Assembly: GCF_910596095.1 (NCBI RefSeq)
Contig: NC_056548.1
Location: 17,570,651 to 17,634,650, forward strand
Length of the DNA stretch: 64,000 bases
Direction of reading: 5' to 3'
From: Thunnus maccoyii
Lineage: Eukaryota > Chordata > Actinopteri > Scombriformes > Scombridae
The translations under genes were made by a program, and so were the position numbers. This document shows positions 1 through 11,300 of the stretch, piece by piece. The notes beneath the pieces were generated by a model. It made no database searches and was not told the origin of the DNA. It saw only the letters and a list, made by a program, of their open reading frames with translations. Each line of letters opens with the position of its first letter. Within the stretch, counting starts at the first letter, position 1.

Positions 1-79
1 TTACTTAGTGGTTTTAAGAGGAGACACCCAACACCATGTACATGATTTAACATTGTGTACATGTGTGTGTGTTTCATAG

Positions 80-3000
80 GCTGCCTGGAGCTTGAAAACC
101 CGTGCTCTGACAGAGATGGTATACATAGATGAAGTTGAGGTCGACCAAGAGGGGATTGCTGAGATGATGCTGGATGAGAGCTCTATTGCTCAGGTTGCAC
201 GTAAGTTTCAGCTCTTTCTCCCTGCCTAAAAGTTAAGTAGATAAATAATTCTTACATTAAGTTAATGGTTAAAATTGTCTGACTGATATGGCTCTCTTCC
301 AGGTCCTGGAACATCATTGAGACTACCTGGAACAAGTCAAGGTGGAGGTCCCACCCCTGCTGTCAGGTACTGTATGCCAGACTACGCTTGAATAAGGTCT
401 GGAAGATTAACTATTGATAACATTGTGAAAAAAAGAGAGATGCTTGATCAGAGTTTTTTTCACGGAATTTTAGGCCTATGACACAGTCAGGGCGTCCTAT
501 CACAGGATTTGTGAGACCCAGCACACAGTCAGGGCGTCCTGGGACAATGGAACAGGCCATCAAGACCCCACGCACTGCAAGCACTGCTCGACCTGTCACT
601 AGTGCTTCTGGTAGATTCATCCGTCTGGGAACAGTGAGTGAACATGAGAGTCTGTATGTGAAACGCAATTATACTTTTCCCACCAAGGCACAGATATTTC
701 CCCATTGAAATCAGGTGAACAAACAGTGTATATATATATACAAACATTTACATATAGATAAATAGATTCCTTTTTTCAAATGCACAAATTTTAATATTTC
801 ACGAAATAGTTTCTATTGAGATAATTGTGTTTGATTTGCCTATTTTTATCATTATATTTTACACCAATATCATTAGTGCACTAATATTTATTATTAATTG
901 TTTATTGTGTTATACACTTCTTAATTTACTGACTATGAACATGTAGTGTGACATTTTGTTTCACTGTTTCCCCAGGCTTCAATGTTAACCAATCCAGATG
1001 GACCATTTATAAACTTGTCAAGGCTAAATCTGGCCAAGTATTCCCAAAAGCCCAATTTGTCCAGGGTAAGACTGAGATTGTGACTTGCAAACATTAAACA
1101 AGTTAATTGGTTTTTTTAATGTGCCAAGTAACATGTATCATTTCCCTCTTCAGACACTGTTCGAGTTCATCTTCCATCATGAAAATGATGTGAAAAATGT
1201 AAGTGGTGAATGTGTTTAGATTAAAAAGGGAACTGGGGGGCATTACGATGCTGCATTGTTATATTTTTCATGCAACATTTTTTTTTTCTTTTCCAGGCAT
1301 TGGATTTGGCTGCTCAAGCTACTGAGCATGCCCAGTTCAAAGACTGGTGGTGGAAAGTTCAGCTTGGGAAATGCTACTACAGGCAAGTAACTCGAAAACA
1401 TAAATATTTATAGGTCAACATTTTTGACATTCATAAAAGCTCCTTTTTTGATAATCTACTTAACGATTAATATTTCTGACCTCTGCAGGCTTGGTTTATA
1501 TCGAGAAGCAGAAAAACAGTTTAGATCAGCTCTCAACCACCAAGCGGTGGTGGATACATACCTCTATCTTGCAAAGGTAGTGATAGACATCACAACAACA
1601 CTGTACATCACTTAAAAATCAAATTTATTCTCTATAAAGCCAAATGTTTGCTATTAAATAGAAAATCTTGTGTGTGTTTTCCCTCAGGTTTATCAGCGCC
1701 TGGATCAACCAATAACAGCACTCAGCCTCTTCAAGCAAGGCCTGGACCAATTTCCTGGTGAGGTCACCCTTCTAACAGGAATCGCTCGCATACATGAGGT
1801 ACAGTATGTCACTGTGGTTATTATTACTATAGATACAACTCTCAAAATGAGAAATCATATTCACTGGCTGTATTGTGTCACAGGAGATGAACAACATTGC
1901 GTCAGCCACAGAGTACTACAAAGATGTCCTGAAGCAGGATAACACACACGTGGAGGCGATCGCCTGTATAGGCAGCAATCACTTCTACACTGATCAACCT
2001 GAGATCGCCCTGCGGTTCTACAGGTCAGGCAAATTTTTATGAATAATTTATGTAATGCATTGTTACGGTATATGTAATGAGAAGTTACAGCCCATCTGCG
2101 ATTCAATATGCTTCCCCCTTTGTTAGACGGCTGCTTCAGATGGGGGTGTACAACTGCCAGCTGTACAACAACCTGGGCCTGTGCTGCTTCTACGCGCAGC
2201 AGTATGACATGACTCTGTCCTCATTTGAGAGGGCTTTGGCCCTGGTGGCCAGTGATGAAGAGCAGGCTGATGTCTGGTACAACATAGGACACGTAGCTGT
2301 GGTGAGTTCACAATCCTGGAAAACGTAACAGAATACTAGAATGTCTTCATATAGTTTTCAGTTTAAATAATCAAATATTGTTGTGTTTGCTAATATTATT
2401 GTTATGTTAGCAAATAAAACTCATAAGCTTACAACATGCAAATAGAAGTTAGTACAAAGTGCATGTGTTCTGTGTTTCCAGGGCATAGGGGACTTGATAT
2501 TGGCCTACCAGTGTTTTAAACTGGCTTTGGCTTTTAATAATGATCACGCTGAAGCCTACAACAATCTCGCTGTGCTGGAGCTGCGCAAAGGTCGTATCGA
2601 ACAGGTAACAAATATCATGCATCTTTTATTCCACCATTAAAGTATGAGGTCATATTGCTCTTGTTTAAGACCCTCTAATATGATGTAATACAGCCCATTA
2701 AAGCCTGATCATTAAACTGTCATTATTATCAAACTTAAATGTAATACCAAAAGATATTTTTCAAGTACGCCCAGTACAGTATTGATTGTTTTAAAATGAA
2801 CCTATAATATATTATTTATGAGAGTCTTACCCCTGCACACCATGAATGTAACAAGAAATAAGACCCCAAATACAGTAACTTAGAACTGGGTGGAAAATCT
2901 ATTTAACATTGCTGTTATGGTGTGAGATAAGACATCAGGAGATGTACGAGATTCTGGAAATTGAACAGCAGCATAGACTTGCATGCAGCTACAGTTAACT

Positions 3001-3737
3001 GTCAGTGCTGCTGTCATGCTGTAACAAGCTGAAAAGAAGCAGTTAACTATTGTGCTTTTAAAACAAGCACTGATTTGTATGGGCAGCGATGTACTTATAT
3101 GTCATTTTTTGTGGTTATGGTTTATTGGAGCTAGCAGAGCACTTAATTGGGATGTTGAGATGATTTTGGAGTGCTTAATGTTTCCTCAGATGCTGTAAAT
3201 GAGAAAATACAGGCTGTAATCGGAGCCAGATATCTGCTGTCTGTCAAATGATGTAAATGTGTCATGTAGCGTAGAGGTGGTGGAGGCGAGGTTTGGGGAA
3301 ATGGCAGTGAGAAATTTTCACGTCGTACTCATGTTGAAAAGATTTTGATTTAATATAAGGAAGCGTCTGTTTCAGTTTAATTTGGATGAAATTTCACGCT
3401 GCTTTTTCTTTCTTTGATTCAGTCGAAAGCCTTCCTGCAGACTGCTGCATCACTGGCTCCTCACATGTATGAGCCACAGTTCAATCTGTCCATTCTCCAT
3501 GAAAAGGTAATTACAACAATTTAAACCATTTGAACATATAATCAGTGAAAAAAATTAGAGACAGTCAAATCTCCATGACCAAATTTGCCAAAGAGAATTT
3601 TTTTTTCTCTCTCTCTCCAGATTGGAGATCTTCAGAGCAGCTACACTGCAGCCCAAAAGTCTGAGGACGCTTTTCCCGAACATGTCGACACTCAGCAGCT
3701 TCTCAAGCAACTTCGGCAGCATTTTGCGATGCTTTAA
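80..3737 (+). CDS. ttc8: TTC8 / BBS8, BBSome subunit (5' end outside window)
   Basis: Tetratricopeptide protein TTC8 (BBS8), a subunit of the BBSome coat that moves membrane proteins in and out of cilia. Exons read as 80-200, 303-366, 474-633, 976-1065, 1154-1198, 1297-1382, 1489-1576, 1688-1798, 1884-2023, 2127-2301, 2482-2604, 3423-3506 and 3621-3737; they join in phase. The protein begins mid-gene (AAWSLKTRALTEM), passes a Ser/Thr/Gly/Pro-rich stretch repeating TQSGRP, then a run of TPR helices with landmarks CYYRLGLYREAEKQF, DNTHVEAIACIGSNHFY and NNLGLCCFYAQQYDMTL, and ends KQLRQHFAML, the end I recall for vertebrate TTC8. One intron (1383-1488) starts with GC instead of GT. The first exons lie left of the window. 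Gene identity is very secure; exon edges are read by eye. Confidence 0.95.
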
Positions 3738-4400
3738 ACCTCCGACCAGCACACGTAGAGAAGCAAGGCACGGTTAGAAAAATGTAGATGTCAGAGAGAT
3801 CAGCAATATTGCTCTGCAGTAGCCTCAAAACATGAAGTTATTTAAATCCTAAAAGGTCAAAAAAGTTATAATTTTGTGAAACAAACATTTGAAATGAACT
3901 CTCAGGTCAAAGATTTACAGTGTTTGAATGTAAAGTGTCATTAGGTTTGTTATATGCACTTTAAAAAAACAACCAAACGAAAGACAGAGCAATGATCTTC
4001 TGGCGAGCAGGACTTTGAGTTGCTGTTTGTAATGATGGATATGGACATTAGTTTTTGTTAGTGCTTATTTATTTAAATGGTACGTGTACACTGAATTGCT
4101 AGTTTATTAGGTACACCTATAATCTACTTTAACAGTTTTTTATGACTTTTAAGAATGTACAATTTGTGTGAAGGTAGAGGTTTTCCTCTACCTTCACACA
4201 AATGTGTCTTAAACTGGCGACTTAGTGTACAGACTTGAATAGCAGTAATACAAATGTACATAGTAAAGATTTATTTATTACAGTAAAACTTAACTTACAC
4301 TTTTATAGTTCATTTCATGAATCAAATGTATTTTTCGTATCTTGAACCTTCCTTGCCGTTTTGTAGTATCATCAAATAATGACAATAAAAGGGAACTATT
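3738..4400 (+). other. ttc8 3' untranslated region with poly(A) signal and hairpin
   Basis: The stretch after the ttc8 stop codon is AT-rich and non-coding. An AATAAA signal at 4384-4389 is the likely end of the transcript. Around 4105-4140 lies a short piece of a repeat widespread in fish (core TTTATTAGGTACACCT). It is followed at 4162-4203 by a perfect inverted repeat, listed separately. Lectin gene A converges on ttc8 from the other side, its stop codon being about 75 bp beyond the poly(A) signal, so the two 3' UTRs may overlap. Confidence 0.75.
4162..4203. repeat. Perfect 19-bp inverted repeat, 4-nt loop
   Basis: The left arm 4162-4180 (ATTTGTGTGAAGGTAGAGG) and right arm 4185-4203 are exact reverse complements, separated by TTTT. 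In RNA this would be a very stable hairpin in the ttc8 3' UTR or, from the other strand, just downstream of lectin A. The stem is short for a microRNA precursor. Confidence 0.85.
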
Positions 4401-4464
4401 CAGAAAATGTGTGACAGTCTCTAAAGCGGAGTCAATTCTTCATTCATAATGATAAGAAAAGACA

Positions 4465-7400
4465 TTAACTCGCAGGCGTTGGTGTCATTTGGCAAATCCA
4501 TTTCAGTGCATGATTGCACGGAGCATCATTCCAGCCCTTAAAGGGGTTTCCTCTGGGATACACAGCTGCACAGTCCTCATTACCCTGATTGTTGGGCTCT
4601 CCATCATTCCAAAACCTGAAAGAGTGTAGGGGTCATTATTCAAAAAATGTAATGCATTATACATTACTCATTACTTTTAAAAAAAAGAAATGCATTACTT
4701 TACTTAATTACTCCCTGTGAACGGTAATTAATTACACTACTTGTTACATTACTTTTGCATTACTCCACAATAACGCCTGAGATGCATTGTCGAAGTAATG
4801 TGCATACCTCCACCCCTGAAAAGTTGTAGACTGCTCTGCCATTTTTGTCTTTTCTCCCGCACATGTGTGTACGTGTGTGTCAGAACTCAAGCCAAAGTCA
4901 CGTCATGAGAGGTCAGGCAATTGTTGCGCAAGCGTGCATGAAAGGCACCTTTGATTATTTGTTTTTATGCAGATAATTGAAGAACCAGTGTAACGCAAGT
5001 AATGACTTTGAATTTTTTGATTAGTAACTCTAATGTGATTACTGAATGTAGGAACAGTAACGCGTTACATTACTGCGTTACAGACAAATGTAATGTGATT
5101 ACAGTGCTACTGTAATGGTTACTTTGTACATTGTAATGCATTACACCCAACACTGGAAACAAATCATAGATTACTTTGTTGAGCCATAATATCTGCTGTC
5201 TCACTGTAGACAATATTCATTTATATTTAAACAACTTGTTCATATTGATCACCACTATTACAAATGGATGATGCTGTCACTTTAGAGGAATAGAAAAATA
5301 ATTGAGTAATCTCTATTCATTCGATTCATTAATGCAGTCTTTAATAAATCATATATTGTCCAATAAAAATCAATAAATTAACTGATTTACAGCCATTTGC
5401 AACCACAGCATTCACCTCTAACAACAACAACAACATTTCTACATTATGTAACTATTACCCTTCAGACAGTCTTGTTCCATCCAGCCATCTCCAAATTCCT
5501 TCATCCGCCACATCTCTCAATCCCATCCAGAAGCCGCTCTGGGACATTATTCTTGAGGAGTCTTGATAGTTTGTTATCAGGGCAGTTATTGCCAGCTGAT
5601 AATACCAGAAATAACATGTATATTCATTTATTTTGTTAGGTTACACCAACCTCAGACCTCAGAAATAACACGTAAAACATTATAAAACAGAGGTACAAAA
5701 GTGGAATTGCAGATTTTGTCCAGCTGTATCGACGTTTTGACTTACCTGTTTCTCTGTGGTGTCTATTACCACCAAGTCAGCACCGTGCTTCAGGCAGAAC
5801 TGTCTGGCTGCGTCCCACCCTCTGCGTGAAATAGCATCAGAGAACGCGAAATAGTAACACAACGAGTTCTTGAAAGTCCATCCTGGTAGACAGTGTCTGC
5901 AGCCCTCCTCTGTTGCCAGAAGAAGAAAATGGAAACATGATTGTTGTTAGTTGGGTGTTAATGTCGTATTATGTATAACTTGATAGCTCAAACAATCAGT
6001 TAAAAAAAAAACCTCTCACTAATCATTGGTATGTGCGATTTCAACACTGCAATTTCCGTTTGAATTTTGTCCTTCTGCTTTTCATAGTCTCGGGTTCTTC
6101 TACTCTGGTGTTCAAGCTCCCATTTGGTAAGTTGCTGCTGATCGAGCTCTATCGCCAGCTGTTTCTTGGCTTCATCTCTTCTTTGGATTGCAGAGTTGTA
6201 AGCATCCTGCAGTTTGGCCACCTCACTGCTGATGTCTGTCAATGCATGCTGCCCGTTTGCAAGTTTGCTATCTGTAAGTGGTGAAGATGTAGTGTTACTC
6301 AATCACTGTCATACAGCATGAGCTCACAGCAGGGTGCTGCTGAGCTGGAGGAGATATATGTGTACTGACAGAAAACAACAGACTGTTTCCAAAACATACA
6401 ATATAGATATTTTTTATTAATAGATATTTTACCCTTTTTCCCTCTTAAACCTGCACTTGGAGGCAGCAGAAACAACCGTGAACACAACATTTACAACCAT
6501 ATTATCGCCTAATATTTTATTAATATATTTATTAATTATGTTGACGTGATGAGCCTGTTAGCAAACAGTTGCTTATTTACACATCCAAGGAACATGGAAC
6601 AACATTAGCACCCACTTGAACTTGTCCACCTAATGAACCTAAGTTCATTATTTATTCTTTTTACACTTTTTAGCTCTGTTTTGGTCTTCACCAACTCCCA
6701 AGGGAAATACATTATCTGGCTCATGAGCTGCTAAATGCTCGACCATGTTCACTACTTTCTTGGGCAGGCTTACCAGAGCTTTCCCCACTGAAAACAGCTG
6801 ATAAGACCAACCAAAACAGAAAAGTTGCAGCCAAAAAAACAAAACTATGACTTTAAATAAGTTAAATTGCAGTAAACAGTGGAGGGGAACTACAACATCA
6901 GGTAATAATGTAGCTTAGATAAACTTCACTCTTGTTACTTGAAGATTAACTTCCTTAAAATTGACTTTCAACCTTTCAAATCTCAAATGTTGTAATTGTG
7001 AATATGATGGCACCTTGTAACTATCTAAAACCACAATATTTTTGCAATAATGTAAATGTAAGCAAGCAGTGACTTACAGTAAACTCCCAGGCCAATATCA
7101 ACTGCTAGCAGAAGGACAGCAAGCACTACCAGACTGCTTACAAGCAGTCTGTAATGATTCAAACTGGATTCAGGTCTCACCATTGACATGGACACTACAC
7201 AGAGAGGTAATAGATCCATATCAAAGCCAGAAACTGTCAATTGGAATTCAGTAATATCATAATAACATACAGACAGTTGACAAAGGTAAAGGAAAAATCT
7301 AATAAATGACTCCACACTGGGGTAACTGAATGGTGCAATGAGTTTACAGCCACCAGATCTCAACCCACTATATTTGGCTTATATAGATACAGAACTTCAA

Positions 7401-7649
7401 TTTACTGTATTACATGCTAAGATTGGTATACAAATCAGCACAATCATTACATTTCAGCATGTATGGTGCCAATATTCAAACAGCTTCTTTTTGATGTACA
7501 CATTCATTAATTCACTTGTCATTTACTATACCTTGCTGTTTCTCTTGGTTTGAGTAGAGAGGGTGCTCATCTGCACTGAAGTCCTCTTGACAAATCAGTT
7601 TCTTGTACGTACCGTCATGAGCGCTACCTGAATTTTCTCCGTCCTCCAT
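4465..7649 (-). CDS. Lectin A: type II membrane C-type lectin, EPN/WND sugar site intact
   Basis: Six exons on the minus strand: 7532-7649 (start ATG), 7078-7194, 6020-6271, 5746-5909, 5459-5595, 4465-4615 (stop TAA); 939 nt, 312 residues, all phases match. Residues 1-55 are a cytoplasmic tail holding TYKKL and LYSNQ tyrosines. Residues 56-77 are a membrane segment ([16 protein letters not shown]), 79-162 a charged coiled-coil neck, and 163-312 a long-form C-type lectin domain ([24 protein letters not shown]). The calcium/sugar site reads [11 protein letters not shown] and WND, the mannose-type EPN plus WND pair, so sugar binding is likely retained. It is a CD209/CLEC4-like cell-surface receptor by architecture; the exact ortholog is not recognised. 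It lies tail to tail with ttc8 and head to tail with lectin B. A GTAATGCATTAC-type repeat fills intron 5. Confidence 0.85.
4620..5158. mobile_element. Degenerate DNA-transposon-derived repeat in lectin A intron 5
   Basis: The stretch is dense in TAATGCATTAC and GTAACGCGTTAC-like words and ends CACCCAACACTGG, matching the end of a very common teleost non-autonomous element whose ends begin CCAGTGTTGGG. The left end is eroded (AGTGTAGGGGTCAT). It has no coding capacity. Family (hAT-like) is from memory of the end motif, not a search. Confidence 0.55.
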
Positions 7650-8318
7650 TTTGACTGTTCAGATGAGAGCAGTCTGATGTGATTGACCAGAAGAGATTAT
7701 TTGTTAGGACATTGCCCTGTGTGTGTGTGTGTTTCTTTCTGTGTGTGTGTGTGTGTTCAACATTACAAACAGAAAATCCAGTTCGTTTGTTAAATATTTA
7801 CAGGGTGTACAGGGAATTTGATGAGTAGTGTCAGAAAAGGATATCTAATCTTTTCAAACATTCACATATTAGAAGATGTGATTCTTGAAGTGTCATTTTT
7901 TTAATTTCATTTAGTCAAATACAATTCCTTATTTTATTTCCACTAGAATCTACTCATCAGTCAGCTCCTCCTAGTTTCTCAGTTATGGTTATTGACTTCC
8001 AGGGGAATCAACAGGTGAATGAAATGTCCGCCTGAACAGATGTGTGTATGTTGTTTGTGATTTTTGGCCTTTTTTCCACCCCAAATAGCTATTTTTTGTT
8101 ATGCAAAAGCATCATCTGCTGCAGATAAACTGTACACAAGCACAAATTTCTAGTTTTGTTCCACGTATGCCAGAAATGTAAACCTTAAAAAATAGTCACA
8201 TACAACATGGATGCTAGTTAATCCAGCTGCAGTTAGTTTATTTGATTATTATTTTGATTTTGCACAGATACAAATTATTTGTCCACTTTTTGTGATTTCA
8301 CCTTCAGAGGTTTCATGT
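7650..8318. other. Intergenic: lectin A upstream region and lectin B 3' region
   Basis: No coding potential seen. It contains a GT microsatellite in two blocks near 7718-7756 and otherwise AT-rich sequence. It must hold the lectin A promoter at its left side, but no clear TATA box is visible upstream of the start codon at 7649. Confidence 0.5.
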
Positions 8319-11300
8319 CTAGCTTGGATCCATCTCACATATCCAGTTAAATAGATGGTTTTGGCAGTCTCCATTATACCATGTTCTCCTGGTATCATCA
8401 TAGTAATAATGAGCAGCACAGTTCCCAGTCTGAACTCCACTCCTCCTAGGCTGGCCAAGTTTCCAGTACCTTGGATAAATCAAAATCATTATAGAAGAAT
8501 TAAGTTCTGCTGTATTTATTAGTCATGATGATATTGTCGCAAAACTATAGTTAAAATATAGAATAAGATTGAGACACTTACATTGTTTCCAGCTCAGTCA
8601 CATTGTTAATCCAGACCCAGATTCCCTCTGTGACTACATCAGTGAGGCCGATCCAGAATCCATTCTGCCACCACAAACCGTCAGCATTCACCTTTGGAAA
8701 GTTGTCACTCATGAGTTGCTGTAAGAAAGCAAACACAGCAGATGATACATAAATGTAAAGAGTCTCTCCACACATGGTTTAAGACATATAGAAATACTCT
8801 GCTTTGAAAAATAATTTGTGCCTGATGTGTTTTTTTCCACATAAAGTTAAATTACCAAGATAAAATCCTTAAAATTATATCATCTTCCTCTCCCTCATCC
8901 AAAATCTAGAATCTATGAATATGCAAATATTTTTCTTTTCAAAAATTTAACTGCTGGATGCTTCACATGAGAGCTGCAACAATTGGTCAATTAATTGATT
9001 AGTTGTCAACTATTGATTCAATTGCTTACTATTTTGATAATCAATAATATTGCTAAGAAAAAAGTCCAAATTCTTTGATTCTTTGCTTCTCAAATATGAA
9101 TATTTTTTAGTTTCTTTAGTTTTCTATGACAGTAAGCTGAATATCTTTGGGTTGTTGACTGTTGTGGACAAAAGAAGATATTTGAGGATGTCATCTTGGG
9201 CTTTGGGAAACAGTGATCAACAGTTTTAACCATTTTCTGACATTTTATAGACCAAACAACTAATAAATTTATTGAGAAAATAATCAACCGATTAATCGAT
9301 AATGAAAATAATTGTTAGTTGCGGCCCTACTTCATACTTCTCTGTAAAGTCCATTCTGTTTATCTGCACTGGAGGTTTCAAGTTCCCATATCACACTTGT
9401 GCAAGTCACGTACTGAACCACGATTGGCTCCAAACTAGTTGTGATGTCACAAATCATACTTGTAGGTATGTGCTTTAAACTCAGTCATTGCACATTGCAT
9501 GTGCTCTTCTCACTCCCGATAGACCCCCATGTTAAAATGCCCAACTTTACAGCAGAAATAAACATGTTTACAGCCTGGTACAAAAAAACGATTTTCGTCT
9601 CTATAGCTTATTTCCCAGTTCACGACAATTGTATTTGAGATGAATTTTTATATAACTCAGCCATTTAAATTTTATTAAGGCTTAAAGTTATGCATATTAA
9701 GGGCGTGGCTGCTTTGAGTGACAGGCGGGTGCTGTCACAGGCATGTCACCACCATGGCGACTATGTTAGTTAGGTAACATAACCATGGTTACCAGATTCA
9801 GGGAGTATAGGTGTAGGCGTAGGCATAGGCATAGCCGTCGCTATTTCAGTGTGTTTTCAGTTCATGAAAGTTAATTGTAACATTTTGGTCGCCTAAAAAA
9901 GGCTTGTTCAGCTTTTTGTTGTACTAAAAGTCCCTCTAAGGAGTCGGATGTTCAGTTTTCAGGTAAGTACTTTTTGTTTTAATGGTTTTAAGCCTGTTTT
10001 TTGCTAATGAAAATTAGCATTAGCATTATCACAGTAAATCATAGACTGTAAATGCACCCTGCTAACCAAGCTAGCAGCTAGTGTTAGGGTCAGTTCCACC
10101 CTCTCGTCCAAATATGGTCACTTCTGGCTCCAAAAATCCAACATGGCAACCATCAAAATGCAAACTTGAGGCTTCAAAACAGGAGTCCACAAACCAATGG
10201 GTAACATCATGGTGGCTACGTCCATAATTTTTTACAGTCTATGGTTTCAACGTGGCAGGGCTCACTTGAGAGGAGCTGATGTCACAAACTGTACCTCCAT
10301 GCTCCAATCAGAATATGTCAATATTTGTAATAATATATTCAGGTCTAATTTGTCAATTAATCAGTTCTGCTCAGAAACTCGCCCCATTTGTGCTTGATTT
10401 AAGTTCCTAAGTTGCTTTGAAAATAGGTTGAAATGGCAAGTGCTTCAAATATGTAGTGAGGAAATAGCTTTTGCTATATCTGAACTAAGCACCGTCTTCA
10501 AATTAAACGGACAAATATATTTTCAATTACATTTAGTCTCAAAATATCATGTTAAAATATTAAGTTTTTCCTACATACTATAAGGGAGAAACAGAACCAT
10601 GAAATGTCAATGTCCAACGTCAATATGACATCAAAATAAGTGGTTGCACTTGTGAGAGAGTGTTTCTTGACCAAATTATTTCCCATAAAGCTAGAACTTC
10701 TTTTCATTTCAGAGACTAAAACCCTTTCCTTCATTTGTTTTTTAACCCACCTGCTCCAACAAGTTATTGATCACAAGCAGGTCTCCCCCTCGACTAATAC
10801 AGTCCGCTCTGCTGTCTGGCCAGTTCTTTTTTGAGTCGGACACAGGGTTAGAAAAATAATAGCAGGATGACTTAAGTAGAGTCCATTTCGGTAGGCATCT
10901 GCCACAGCTTCCCTCTGTTGCAACAAGAGATGAGAAAAAGTTAAACATGTCTTGTCATAGGCTGTTTTCAATGCTCTCTAAGAAATCTCAGGTTACATTA
11001 CAGATACATTAATTGTAGAAATCCACAGCATGGACTGTTTACCACCAAGAACAGGCTGGAAGTCTGCCTTACCTAAGGCAGTTTTATTAGCCATCAGTTT
11101 TGTCTTCTCTGTTAGTAGTGTCTCAATGTGGCTCTGAAGGATGTCAGTATTGGTTTTCTGCTGCCTCACTTGCAGCTTTAGTTGCACTTGACTTGCCCGC
11201 TCTCTTGCTAATGCTGCCTCGGCCTCCAATTTAGCTTTGATGATTTCACTGCTGTTGCGGAGAAAGTTTAGCTCAATCATGAGGGGTGTAGCAGCTGAAT

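Noticed and set aside
4162-4203. MicroRNA precursor
   Set aside because: Stem of 19 bp with a 4-nt loop is too short for a usual precursor.
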